In this document: positions 25,001-32,435 of the stretch, piece after piece
Layout: each line of letters starts with the position of its first letter
How positions within the stretch are numbered: the stretch's first letter is position 1
IMG/VR virus record: IMGVR_UViG_3300042869_000387
Coordinates: 1 to 32,435 of that record
Length of the DNA stretch: 32,435 bases
Origin: a virus
Reading direction: 5' to 3' (one strand)
Notes under the pieces: generated by a model
The model's database searches: none
Seen by the model: the letters and a program-made list of their open reading frames with translations, nothing else
Told to the model about the DNA's origin: nothing
Position numbers and translations under genes: made by a program

Positions 25001-26609
25001 ACATGTTAGATGTAACATATCCAGGTGCTGGTCGTATGGTCGGGTTTCTCAATTCATCACCTATAATACTCACTGTGGCTGGCACACTGATAGGCAACAC
25101 TTCAAAATACACACCAGATTTGACAAAAATTGCTGCGGGTGCTCTTGTTGCAAGATTGGCTTGAATATATTGGCATGCATATCTTATGCTGGCAAATGGT
25201 TTGTCTTCATCTTGTCCGAACAATGCTTCACCAACGGCTATTCCTGAATCAGTGCCCAATGGACTTACATAGTAAACTTTGGGTGATTGTCTAAAAGAGT
25301 CCCATTCCAACACACTGCCTGCAACTTTCAACGCAGTTGCATTGGCACCAATAGGCACACGATTGGGCCCAATGGTACTGCCATCATCTGTTACTCCGTA
25401 ACTTTTGATATCGCCTATAGATTCTAACACATTAGTAGATTGGCCTAGAATGAAGGGTTGCCAAAAATTTCCTTGTGGGTCATCATCGGGTCTGTTGTTA
25501 GTGGCTGCCTGATGGCGCTGCACACACAACCATGCACTGCTGTTAAAACTTACAACATCCCCTACTACATAATTGTAGGGAGCAGTTAAACTGTCGTATA
25601 CAGTCCACGGGCCTCTGAATCGTTCAGTGACTACGATTGCATTCCAGTACTGAACATTTGGCGGTTCTACGCCGATGTTGTCTGCTACTGCTGCATAGGT
25701 GGTGCCGCCCCATCTAACTATATCTCCAACTAGATATGCAGTAGGACCAGCAGTCCACTCAGATCTATCTCTATAACTTTCTACTACAATCTGCCAATCA
25801 CTAGGTGATACAGGAGGTGTCTGTGCAGAGTTATTGGTAATGGCACGATAGACATATCCGCCATGACTGACAACATCACCTGCTGTATAACTGGTAGCAC
25901 TGCTCCATGCATCTTCCCAACCTAGACCGGGCAACCAAAGAGTAAATTTTGTTTCATCTATTATTGATTGGCTGACGTGTCCTGCTGTGCAATACCAAAT
26001 GCTGGAATTGTAACGAGTAATGTCACCTTTTTTGTATCTCACAGTGGTGGTATACACACCTTTCCATTCTACGCCGTCGTGAACCACAGTCCATTTGGCT
26101 TGATCTGCTTCTAATCCCAAAAACGCCAATGCTGGATTTAGATCAGCAGCATAGGTTGCTGACGTATGAGCAGTGTTACATCTGTAAACAATTCCGCCCC
26201 ATCTCACTAGATCATTGACATTGAAAAATGTTGTGGCTGTCCATACGTTGTTCCAATCATCTCCGCTGAAATGTACAGTCCAGTTGGCAATGTTGGTTTC
26301 TAATGTAGTGCTAGAAGTGTGATTGGTTGTGCAACGGTATATAATTCCACTGTATTTTACTAAATCATTTAATTGATAAAATGTGGTTGCAGTCCAATCT
26401 TCAGTCCACTCGTAGCCATCTATCATCTCATTCCATCGAGTGGCGACGTTGTTTAGATCTGTATAAAAATCAGCACTGCTACTGTGTGTAACCATACACA
26501 CATAGGTTTTTGCACCATATCTTACTATGTCGTCTTTGACGTAGTCATAGACCGAAGCCCAATTTCCGCGCCATGTAAATCGAATCTTACCAATTTTAAA
26601 ATCAGCCAT
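22062..26609 (-). CDS. Giant tail fibre/adhesin, shorter paralogue of the 1976-residue fibre
   Basis: 1515 residues with the same plan. The start MADFKIGKIRFTWRGNW matches MAEFKLGRIRFVWKNVW of the neighbour. Seven Trp repeats cover residues 1 to ~390. The beta-helix starts near 445 (KVYYVSPLGTDSG, PFASIRYACQYI) and runs without the two large inserts directly into FVKSGVYFEVLPISVP and NMFLMRNATGLRNM, ending near NNSYGDYGAVAEG (~685). Seven Asp-box-like repeats follow at ~885-1170. The tail has GHDFLEIGTGSFIDTNYPN, VFYTSTDQDGNFRVG, NADAFELSGLTEIRLGG and PTQKAIKAYIASRIGGGG. It probably forms a separate fibre or a second subunit with a related receptor. AAGAGA-type bases precede the ATG, and a possible internal late promoter lies 47 bases upstream inside the previous gene. 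Confidence 0.87.
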   Translation of the reverse strand: MADFKIGKIRFTWRGNWASVYDYVKDDIVRYGAKTYVCMVTHSSSADFYTDLNNVATRWNEMIDGYEWTEDWTATTFYQLNDLVKYSGIIYRCTTNHTSSTTLETNIANWTVHFSGDDWNNVWTATTFFNVNDLVRWGGIVYRCNTAHTSATYAADLNPALAFLGLEADQAKWTVVHDGVEWKGVYTTTVRYKKGDITRYNSSIWYCTAGHVSQSIIDETKFTLWLPGLGWEDAWSSATSYTAGDVVSHGGYVYRAITNNSAQTPPVSPSDWQIVVESYRDRSEWTAGPTAYLVGDIVRWGGTTYAAVADNIGVEPPNVQYWNAIVVTERFRGPWTVYDSLTAPYNYVVGDVVSFNSSAWLCVQRHQAATNNRPDDDPQGNFWQPFILGQSTNVLESIGDIKSYGVTDDGSTIGPNRVPIGANATALKVAGSVLEWDSFRQSPKVYYVSPLGTDSGIAVGEALFGQDEDKPFASIRYACQYIQANLATRAPAAIFVKSGVYFEVLPISVPATVSIIGDELRNPTIRPAPGYVTSNMFLMRNATGLRNMTLEGLTGTLSAANQYLTQRPTAGAYVSLDPGTGPTDSSTWITTRSPYIQNVTTFGTGCTGMKVDGSLHNGGNRSIVANDFTQVLSDGIGAWIKGSARAELVSVFTYYNHIGYLAEDNGKIRATNGNNSYGDYGAVAEGVNVNEIPKTALVDNRSTEASVGFVFTDGAQVLRYEYSNAGSDYTAATATITGAGLNAAATHDEFRDGAIYQIRVAAPGDSSQPGGGGYVGNSGNAQTGDTTSITLSATDANDSGVYVGMQIVITSGLGVGQIGYIDSYDNGTKIAQVYNQATGSAGWNHVVPGTAIQATLDTTTAYSITPRITLAAPAFTPVTATTPSAAAWVAMAYGNSRFVLIATGATSTAYSTNGTTWLNGGALPASTTWTNVTAGAISGTTYHVAVASGGTQAAYSTNGGTSWSTASLTTSATWTAVAYGNSRFVAVSSGGTATNISTNGTTWSSGGALPSSTWSAITYGNGKFVTVAGGASATTAAAYSTDGVSWTSATLPTSANWTSVTYGNGRFVAVAQGGSFAAFSLDGITWTASTLSTGGSWLEIRYGQGTFIAVQGYAGATTNTVASSTDGIVWTSRTLLSTQAWSAIAFGNPSNTPIWAMAVTGATAAQNFANFTQAVARAGLTSGRISSIRVIEPGSGYTATPAIVFTDPNNTGEVVTEIRRANGALANPSFSNRGTAYTTASATVVGNGYADEYQTGSFLYIKNLTTLPSPGANLEIATINDRVYTIVNIDTVTGTPGNYSARFRIFPGLGVDESPIENEALEIREDYSQCRITGHDFLEIGTGSFIDTNYPNTNLQLLAPENQVVQSGGGRVFYTSTDQDGNFRVGELFQVEQSTGVVSINADAFELSGLTEIRLGGVTLGGTGATINEFSTDPTFSANTNNIVPTQKAIKAYIASRIGGGGSDLDVNEIQVGSITFDAPNDIGHIANGTIEIDAVSEFRRGVTGLPLAMAYFIE
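23095..23960 (-). repeat. Seven Asp-box-like repeats in the 1515-residue fibre
   Basis: Repeats read W-x-x-V-x-YGN-x-RFVAV-x-x-GGT-x-x-x-S-T-x-G-x-x-W. Two contain short extra loops (repeats 2 and 7), and there is an AxTTAAAYS variant in repeat 4. The count of seven is the same as in the paralogue. Boundaries are approximate. Confidence 0.75.
25445..26609 (-). repeat. Seven N-terminal Trp/Gly-Asp-Val repeats (CBM5/12-like) in the 1515-residue fibre
   Basis: Seven ~50-residue repeats with W...W...Y...D-I/V-V/T-R-Y/W-G-G..Y.C and a closing Trp. Repeats 3 and 7 have longer loops. They match one for one with those of the 1976-residue protein. Confidence 0.72.
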
Positions 26610-26621
26610 GTTTTTTCTCTT

Positions 26622-26984
26622 TTATGATTGTATTCCGCTAGGATAGTCGTATTTTGTATTTATTCTTGCTACAAGTTGACCATCCGTGTCGATGTAATAG
26701 TATATGCTGCGATTATCCCAGCGATATTGTTCATACAATAAGTTGTCAAAAACAATGTTGTGATTGACATCACGACCTTCAAAAAAATCACTTCCAATTT
26801 CAAAATCTTCAAAATTTTCCGCAATGTCGCCTGGTTCATTGATATTTAAACTGTCGTCTCTGCTGAGTTGATTTACTCTAGTAAATGTAACTTCACCGTC
26901 GTCTGAACGTTTTATTCCATAGAAATATCTAGGGGCACCGCCTAAAAGATCGTCTGCTGATCTGCCAAAAAAGTAATTGCTCAT
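26622..26984 (-). CDS. Small conserved tail/fibre-associated protein, function unknown
   Basis: 120 residues, acidic, starting MSNYFFGRSADDLLGG. It has a DDGEVTFTRVNQ strand, an INEPGD turn, FEDFEIGSDFFEG, and an ending YEQYRWDNRSIYYYIDTDGQLVARIN. I recall proteins with this FFGRS...YEQYRWD pattern in marine T4-like phages beside fibre genes, without a known role. AAGGAA lies 8 bases before the ATG. It lies 10 bases after the 26995-27324 gene and 12 bases before the 1515-residue fibre, so all are probably on one transcript. Confidence 0.72.
   Translation of the reverse strand: MSNYFFGRSADDLLGGAPRYFYGIKRSDDGEVTFTRVNQLSRDDSLNINEPGDIAENFEDFEIGSDFFEGRDVNHNIVFDNLLYEQYRWDNRSIYYYIDTDGQLVARINTKYDYPSGIQS
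26657..26664 (-). promoter_or_regulatory. Possible internal late promoter, AATAAATA
   Basis: An AATAAATA octamer on the minus strand inside the end of the 26622-26984 gene, 47 bases before the 26609 start. It could add transcription for the 1515-residue fibre. Being inside coding sequence, it may be chance. Confidence 0.4.
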
Positions 26985-26994
26985 AATTTGTTCC

Positions 26995-27324
26995 TTATAC
27001 TATTTCTACATAACTAATGACTGCATCAATACCGGCCGCAGTATCACTGACTACTCTTAAAAAATGATTGGTGTCTAAAATCAATTTTTCTCCGTTGGTA
27101 ATTACTTTGGCTGATGTGTAGGGTGGGATGATCAATTGTTTAATGTAGTATGCCGCTGTGCTGCCACTGTCTACTACAAACACATCCACTATCACATCCT
27201 CGTCAACGATGTTGGCCAAGTTACATCCGACCACTGTGAATCTATTGTTGTCCACAGTTCCTATTACGTCAATTGGAGTAGTTCCAATATTTTTTACCAC
27301 TTGTGTTCTAAAAAAGGTTGCCAT
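26995..27324 (-). CDS. Small beta-rich virion-type protein, paralogue of the 15657-15977 product
   Basis: 109 residues. It opens MATFFRTQVVKNIGTTPIDVI and has NNRFTVVGCNLANIVDEDVIVDVFVV, then LIIPPYTSAKVITNGEKLILDTNHFLRVVSD and a last ISYVEIV strand. The order of elements and the IPP/IPA-x-S-x-x...G-x-x-L turn match the small protein that heads the adhesin cassette. Its AGGA ribosome site lies in the last codons of the 1113-residue fibre gene, and the stop and start are 3 bases apart, which indicates translational coupling. Function is not known; a fibre base or adaptor part would fit. Confidence 0.72.
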   Translation of the reverse strand: MATFFRTQVVKNIGTTPIDVIGTVDNNRFTVVGCNLANIVDEDVIVDVFVVDSGSTAAYYIKQLIIPPYTSAKVITNGEKLILDTNHFLRVVSDTAAGIDAVISYVEIV

Positions 27325-27327
27325 TTA

Positions 27328-30300
27328 TTATCCTAACATTAATGCGCCCGCTACGGCAATATCTTGAGCAGTGGCTGCAGTGATACCTGCGGCTGCACCG
27401 GCTGTACTGACCCAGGATAGACCGTCCCAAATTTCTACATATTGTAGATCTGTATTATATCTCATTAGCCCTACTTCAACTGAACTGGGTCTAGTGGCAG
27501 ATCCGCCACTGGGCAATACCATTCCGTTGGTTCCCGGAATTCTTATATATCCGTCGCCTGTGACATTTATTTCTGTAACAGCATTCGGTTGACTATTGGT
27601 AATGGTGTTGCCGCTGAACCTCAAATTGTCCATGACCACAGCACCTATGCCGTTGGGCAAGAACACTATGTCGCCGTCACTGTTGGTAGCAGAAATTGCA
27701 TTGCCACTGAATCTCAAATTGTCAACATCTACTTGATTCACTGTGAATGTCGTAGAAGTCAACGTGGCCACATTGACACCTCCTGCTACAAATGTCATGA
27801 TGTTGTCATTGGCGTTGACAGATGATTCAGGTAAAATGTAAGTGTTTTGATCAACGTCACTGATACCGCCTAATTGATACCAAACACTGCCATTGTATCC
27901 TTCAAATCTACCTAGATCGGTATTGTAACGAATTTGTCCTGTGGCTGCTGTTGGTCGTTGACCAGATGCTCCCACTGGTATTTGTAAACTCTGTGTGCTG
28001 TTAATTTTAACAACACCAGTGCCACTGGGGATCAATTCAATATTTTGATTCACCCCCGTAGCATTGATAGTGTTGCCAGCAATGCGTAAGTTACCAGTGA
28101 TTACTTCAGACGAATTAATAATTGTTGTATTAACGCCGTTGGTAAATGTCAGTCCGTCTGGGCTAGTGATACTGGTGGCCACACTGCTGAATGTGATAGT
28201 GCCATTCTGCTGATCTACTTTGAAAAAATCTCCAACACGGAAATCACCTTGATGATCAACACTGGTGTAGTGAACAACACCGTCATTGATAGTGACCACT
28301 TCGTTTGCCTGAATTACATCTGCTGGATCATTATTGACCAGTTGTTCAACTCCCATGTAGGCAAAATTGTGTCCAATCATGTACATCAACACGCCTAGCC
28401 CATCAGCATATGCTCCGTATTCACCATATACCGATGCACTGGCAATAGATCGAACTTCTGCTCCAAAATCACTATAATCCACTGTTTCAATTAAGTTTGA
28501 TGTGCCGCCTGCACTGGTTCGTACATCTTGCAGAGTGATACCGTCATCTATAATTGTTGTGCTGGTGTTGGGGCCGTCGGCATGCAACAACAATACTGTG
28601 GTATTGTCACCTTCGAATTGAGTTGTTGTTGGAGTAAACGTTGTGGTGTATCGTCCTTGTCCTTTGGAGATTCTTACTTCGTCGATGTATCCTTGAAATC
28701 CCAAGTTGTTGTCAAAATTTCTAGCACCAAATTTTACAGGTCTTGACAAATAAGTGTTACTGTCCACATAGGTACTGCTTTCTTGGGTGCCGTTCAAAAA
28801 CAATCTAGTGTTGCCACTTACTCTAGACACTGCCACATGATACCATGTGCCAGTGACCATACTGGTAGTGCCAGTTATTCTCACTGCCCCGTTGGTGTAG
28901 AAGATCAACTTATCTGCTGCATCGATGTAGACTGTAGGTGTTACTTCTGGTTCTACATTTCGTTGATCAAACAACTGTTCTATCACACCAGTTCTAAGTC
29001 TTCTAACAAAAAATTCTACACAGAAATCCCCGGTACCAAATTCAAAATCAGTACTGGTGGCTGAACCAACAGAATCTCCTACGCCATCAAACAAGAAACT
29101 AGCAGTGCCAAATTTAAACTGTGCTGTGCTTTGCTGTGCGTTGCCACTGACGCTGATTGCTTTGCCCACACGATCAGTAACAGTTTCAAAACCTACAGAT
29201 TTGCCATCTATAGTATAATAATTTCCGCTGATGCTTTCAATTACACCGCTGGCCAATACTGTGACGCCGTCTGTGTCATAGTAACTGATAGTGTTGCCTA
29301 CATTCCATGTTCCGGTCACAGTGGGGATACGTAAAATTGTTTTGCCATTACCAGCAAATCCAGCACTACCCGAAATACCGTATATGCTTTTTGCTGCAAA
29401 ATACGTAAATGAATTTAACCACTCAACACGCACACCATTGGTCATTGTGATAACGTCAACACCAGGGCAGATAAATGTTGCACTGTGAAACAACATACTT
29501 GCTTCTTTGCTGGCAGCATTGACCACTGAACCATCGATGTATGCACCGCGACCTGCATCACCTGCTAGATAACCTCGAGGATCTGTGCCGCTAGTAACTG
29601 TTCCTGCAGTGATAACTGTGATGTTGCGAATATAAGGACTGCGAGTTGTCACAGTCATGTTGGGGGCAAAGCGAAACGCATGCCCAGTGTTGGCGCCACT
29701 GTTGTATTGATATCCGCTGATAGTGACGTCTTCAATAGTGGTTTCACCGTTGAGTAAAAATACATCTTTATCTGTACTGGCAGTGTCTGGACGAATAGTC
29801 ACTGAGCGTATGCCCATGCCTTTTACAGTTACACCCACTGGCACTGTCAACGGTAACAATTCATCGTAGATACCGGGATAGATAAACACAGTATCACCGC
29901 TGGTAGCCACAGTTAATGCTTTTTCAACAGTGCGGAATGTGTCGTTTTGGTGACTGCCAGATTTGCTGTCATCGCCTCCAATACTGACATACCAAATGTT
30001 GCCTTGTGGCGTCACTACATCAATGCCGTCTACAATGATACTGCCAGACGTCACAGTGTTGGCATTTAATACATCTGCATAGATATTGGTCCAACGTCGA
30101 CTGGCGCTGCCTAAATCATAAAGATTATCGGCATCAGGAATGATGTTACTGTTAACTTCACCTACAAAGGTAATATTATCTGTGTTGGCATCACCCAGTT
30201 GTAAATTTCCGTCAGCGGTGATAGTGCCGGTGGCATGTAAATTTCCAAACACTTCTGTATCGCCGAATACTTTTAAACTGCCAGTTCCATTGGGACGAAT

Positions 30301-30669
30301 TTCTAAATCTTTGTTTGTATCCGTAATTCGCAGTTCGTTGTCAGTTATTTCAAAATCGTCAATCAATAATCTACTGTTGTACACTGCTGCACCGGCTCCA
30401 GCAAGATTAAAGAAAATACTGTCTGATGTGCTGGCTAGAGTGTTGCCGCTGAGTGTAAATGTACCTACCGTGACCGAATTAGACACGTCGACGTTTTGTG
30501 TTCTGGCAGTGCCCACTACTTGCAAAGGATGGCTAGGACTGCTGGTTTTGACACCAACTCGCCCGTTGATCACATCTAAAAATAATAGATCTGTTTCAAA
30601 TGCTAGATTAATACCATCTCTTACGAGATTGTTTTGTAGCATTTCACCGGTAATTTGTCCTACAGCCAT
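27328..30669 (-). CDS. Tail fibre with beta-helix and inserted LamG/concanavalin-like domain
   Basis: 1113 residues. Residues ~1-215 are short fibre-type repeats (GRVGVKTSSPSHPLQVVG, NLYDLGSASRRWTNIYAD). From ~220, NIWYVSIGGDDSKSG and FIYPGIYDELLPLTVP open a right-handed beta-helix. Residues ~520-695 form a LamG-type domain (FLFDGVGDSV, DFCVEFFVRR, TWYHVAVSRVSGNTRLFLNG, FQGYIDEVRISKG). VDYSDFGAEVRSIASASVYG then resumes the pattern shared with the neighbour. The rest has two GxIRYNTDL-type repeats (residues ~915 and ~1080) and NTYILPESSVNAN, ending AVAGALMLG. It is a paralogue of the 30694-32435 protein, which lacks the LamG part. It probably binds a glycan. The ribosome site is weak; the late promoter is 21 bases upstream. 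Confidence 0.87.
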   Translation of the reverse strand: MAVGQITGEMLQNNLVRDGINLAFETDLLFLDVINGRVGVKTSSPSHPLQVVGTARTQNVDVSNSVTVGTFTLSGNTLASTSDSIFFNLAGAGAAVYNSRLLIDDFEITDNELRITDTNKDLEIRPNGTGSLKVFGDTEVFGNLHATGTITADGNLQLGDANTDNITFVGEVNSNIIPDADNLYDLGSASRRWTNIYADVLNANTVTSGSIIVDGIDVVTPQGNIWYVSIGGDDSKSGSHQNDTFRTVEKALTVATSGDTVFIYPGIYDELLPLTVPVGVTVKGMGIRSVTIRPDTASTDKDVFLLNGETTIEDVTISGYQYNSGANTGHAFRFAPNMTVTTRSPYIRNITVITAGTVTSGTDPRGYLAGDAGRGAYIDGSVVNAASKEASMLFHSATFICPGVDVITMTNGVRVEWLNSFTYFAAKSIYGISGSAGFAGNGKTILRIPTVTGTWNVGNTISYYDTDGVTVLASGVIESISGNYYTIDGKSVGFETVTDRVGKAISVSGNAQQSTAQFKFGTASFLFDGVGDSVGSATSTDFEFGTGDFCVEFFVRRLRTGVIEQLFDQRNVEPEVTPTVYIDAADKLIFYTNGAVRITGTTSMVTGTWYHVAVSRVSGNTRLFLNGTQESSTYVDSNTYLSRPVKFGARNFDNNLGFQGYIDEVRISKGQGRYTTTFTPTTTQFEGDNTTVLLLHADGPNTSTTIIDDGITLQDVRTSAGGTSNLIETVDYSDFGAEVRSIASASVYGEYGAYADGLGVLMYMIGHNFAYMGVEQLVNNDPADVIQANEVVTINDGVVHYTSVDHQGDFRVGDFFKVDQQNGTITFSSVATSITSPDGLTFTNGVNTTIINSSEVITGNLRIAGNTINATGVNQNIELIPSGTGVVKINSTQSLQIPVGASGQRPTAATGQIRYNTDLGRFEGYNGSVWYQLGGISDVDQNTYILPESSVNANDNIMTFVAGGVNVATLTSTTFTVNQVDVDNLRFSGNAISATNSDGDIVFLPNGIGAVVMDNLRFSGNTITNSQPNAVTEINVTGDGYIRIPGTNGMVLPSGGSATRPSSVEVGLMRYNTDLQYVEIWDGLSWVSTAGAAAGITAATAQDIAVAGALMLG
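28585..29110 (-). other. LamG/concanavalin A-like domain inserted in the fibre
   Basis: The segment coding residues ~520-695 of the 1113-residue fibre has the strand order of LamG/Laminin_G_3 domains: a FDG...V start, FTIE-type strand (CVEFFVRR), W-Y-H-V-A-V-S-R, LFLNG and IDEVRIS. The neighbouring paralogue has only a short linker here. Boundaries are approximate. Confidence 0.72.
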
Positions 30670-30690
30670 GTTCTTTTATCCATTATGCAA

Positions 30691-30698
30691 TATTTATC
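30691..30698 (-). promoter_or_regulatory. T4-type late promoter, GATAAATA, overlapping a stop codon
   Basis: The minus strand reads GATAAATA, 21 bases before the ATG at 30669. Its TAA (30694-30696) is the stop codon of the upstream fibre gene, so the promoter is embedded in the end of that gene. Confidence 0.6.
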
Positions 30699-32435
30699 CT
30701 AAGGTCATTCCCCAAATAGTGGTGAATTCCTCCATGATTTCTGCAGTTACTGTGATGCCAGTAACGCCCGCTGACGGAATCCAACCATTGGTTCCTAACA
30801 AAGGATCGCCAGTATACACTTCTACTTCGGGGGTTGTTTCATTGTATCTAATCATTCCAGTTTCAACTATCAACGGGCGATTGACTGAATTCCCTGTGGG
30901 TATTCTTGTGCCGCCTCCGCCAAATTTTAAATATCCAGTGCCATTGTTGGTAATAAAATTCAAATTGGTATTGACTGTGTCGACTTCGATTTTGTTGTCA
31001 TAGATTTGAAAATTAGATATATCAACCACACCAAACGCATTGGCAATTAATTCTATGTCGCTATTGCTTTCATTACTCACAATGGTATTGCCATCTATGG
31101 TCAATTGACTTACTGTTAGTCTGTTGCTGTAAAGCCCGGTAGTGTTGATCCAAGATTGCAAAGTGTTGTTTGCATAGAATTGCAACACATTGTTGTTGGC
31201 GCCTGGAGAAGTTTCTGGTAAAATATAAGTTGTGCGATCTTTATCCCAAATACTATATAAATTATTTTTGCCTTGACTGCTGAATCCTTCAATATCATTG
31301 TATGCCGTATTGAATCTAATTTCTCCCAGTGTGCTCATTGTTAAGTTTACATCAGTGCCTTTGGGCAATTCTACAGCAGTGTAATGACTTATCTCAATGC
31401 CTCTGTTGATTCCTGGTGTTAGATTTATGGATCGTTGACCCACCGTGCCGCCGGTTTCTATATTGTTTATGCCAGTGTTTATAAATCGTAACACTCCGGT
31501 TTGAACCTGTGTAGCATCTATAATAGTAGTAGTTCCACCGGATGAAAAAATTAAACTACTGCCTGCGGTAAATTCTGCAAAAGTAAAGTTCAAGAAAATA
31601 TTACCTGTAGAACTTTCCACAGTCATTATTTCTCCAACACGTAAATCTCCTTTGTGATCTTGACTTTGATAATAAATTCTTCCGTCATTGATCGTTACAA
31701 TTTCATTGGCTTGCACTGCGTCACGAGGATCATTGTTGCTGAATTTGCCTGTGCCAATATATCCAAAATTATGACTGATCAAATACATCAGCGTGCCAAC
31801 GCCGTTGGCCAAGGCACCTATATTGCCATAAACGTTGGCTGATCCGATTGATCGAATCTCTGCGCCAAAATCACTAAAGTCTGCCGTGACAATATGCACA
31901 GCAGTTTCGCCACCACTAAACTCAATATCTTGCTGCACTGCACTGTCGGGCGGTGGTGCACTGGTTTCCCAACCTTCAACTTTGCCGTTGATTTCAATGT
32001 ATGCTGTGGGCATGTCATATACAATACTGGCAATTGTTGCTGAAACTATGGTACTGCCGTTGTCTCTTAGAATAATAGTATCTCCGGCAGTCACAGTGGC
32101 TGCACTCATGCCGTTTACTCTAAGTCGCGTTTTGCCATTGTTGGCAAATCCTGTAGCACCCGACACTGCCTGTAGACCAATAGAAGCAAAATATATAAAA
32201 CTGTTTAACCACTCAATACGTACTCCATTTGTGGCCAGTATACAAGGTATGCCCGGAGTGATGAATGTTATTGAGTGAAACAGTAATGATGCTTCTTTGC
32301 TGGCTGCGTTAACCACACTGCCGTCAATGTATGCTCCACGTCCAGCATCGCCGGTGTCAAAGCCTCGAGGATCATTGACACTGGTCACAGTGCCAGAAGT
32401 AATCACGCTGACATTGCGTACATACGGACTGCGAG
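30694..32435 (-). CDS. Tail fibre, C-terminal part (5' end outside window)
   Basis: The frame is open to the right edge. It enters reading RSPYVRNVSVITSG, and the codon at 32404-32406 is GTG in the middle of a conserved segment, so no start lies inside the window; about 580 residues are visible. It matches the 1113-residue fibre: PRGFDTGDAGRGAYIDGSVV, VRIEWLNSFIYFA, FSDFGAEIRSIGSANVYG, NDPRDAVQANEIVTINDG, DHKGDLRVGEIM, TTYILPETSPGANN and a last GMIRYNETTPEVEVYTGD. It lacks the LamG domain. It ends IWGMTLG, like GALMLG of the neighbour. It is a right-handed beta-helix fibre with a C-terminal chain of short beta repeats. Confidence 0.85.
   Translation of the reverse strand, partial: RSPYVRNVSVITSGTVTSVNDPRGFDTGDAGRGAYIDGSVVNAASKEASLLFHSITFITPGIPCILATNGVRIEWLNSFIYFASIGLQAVSGATGFANNGKTRLRVNGMSAATVTAGDTIILRDNGSTIVSATIASIVYDMPTAYIEINGKVEGWETSAPPPDSAVQQDIEFSGGETAVHIVTADFSDFGAEIRSIGSANVYGNIGALANGVGTLMYLISHNFGYIGTGKFSNNDPRDAVQANEIVTINDGRIYYQSQDHKGDLRVGEIMTVESSTGNIFLNFTFAEFTAGSSLIFSSGGTTTIIDATQVQTGVLRFINTGINNIETGGTVGQRSINLTPGINRGIEISHYTAVELPKGTDVNLTMSTLGEIRFNTAYNDIEGFSSQGKNNLYSIWDKDRTTYILPETSPGANNNVLQFYANNTLQSWINTTGLYSNRLTVSQLTIDGNTIVSNESNSDIELIANAFGVVDISNFQIYDNKIEVDTVNTNLNFITNNGTGYLKFGGGGTRIPTGNSVNRPLIVETGMIRYNETTPEVEVYTGDPLLGTNGWIPSAGVTGITVTAEIMEEFTTIWGMTLG

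Noticed and set aside
30140-31003. A 287-codon plus-strand open frame spanning the junction of two fibre genes
   Set aside because: It is antisense to two conserved fibre genes and covers their promoter and stop. Its composition (Val/Pro/Ser/Leu) is that expected from the opposite strand of beta-rich genes.
32404-32406. A start codon for the right-hand fibre at 32406
   Set aside because: The codon is GTG inside a segment conserved with the paralogue, and the frame stays open to the window edge, so the gene is simply cut.

Overview
The window looks like late-gene and tail-gene territory of a T4-like (Straboviridae/Kyanoviridae-type) myovirus, probably marine. Three things support this. The protein at 308-1780 has the N-terminal layout of the T4 tail sheath terminator gp15. 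Six copies of an NATAAATA octamer, the late-promoter form known from T4 (TATAAATA) and T4-like cyanophages, sit on the minus strand, and all but one lie shortly upstream of a start codon. Most of the rest encodes very long, modular, beta-rich fibre proteins of the kind carried by cyanophages and pelagiphages. The host cannot be named from this sequence. No tRNA, CRISPR array, integrase or IS element was seen, and no gap between genes reaches 300 bases.

Layout. (1) 1-2211, plus strand: the end of an unidentified gene, gp15, and a Nudix hydrolase. (2) 2208-3684, minus strand: a two-gene unit with a small virion-type protein and a fibre with YadA-like repeats. (3) 3766-11559: an enzyme island that changes strand four times. 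It holds a degenerate HAD phosphatase-like protein, a lysyl-hydroxylase-like 2OG-Fe(II) oxygenase, a NodU/CmcH-type carbamoyltransferase, a GT9-like glycosyltransferase, two further 2OG-Fe(II) oxygenases, an SGNH hydrolase and two sulfotransferase-like proteins. (4) 11592-16003, minus strand: an adhesin cassette bounded by a late promoter and a strong hairpin terminator, with a small beta protein, two tandem Gly/Cys-rich paralogues (about 8-10% cysteine) and a small protein with a fibre-assembly-like start. (5) 16069-32435, minus strand: four giant fibre proteins (1976, 1515, 1113 and more than 580 residues) with two small conserved proteins between them.

How the parts may work together. The two largest fibres share one plan: seven chitin-binding-like Trp repeats, a right-handed beta-helix, seven Asp-box-like repeats that probably form a seven-bladed propeller, and a shared C-terminal region. 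The 1113-residue fibre and the partial 5'-truncated one are a second paralogous pair, and the longer one carries an extra LamG/concanavalin-like domain. The enzyme island could modify the fibres or the host surface glycans. A perfect late promoter before the glycosyltransferase-carbamoyltransferase-hydroxylase operon shows that this operon is probably made at the same time as the virion proteins, which favours modification of the particle. That last point is inference.
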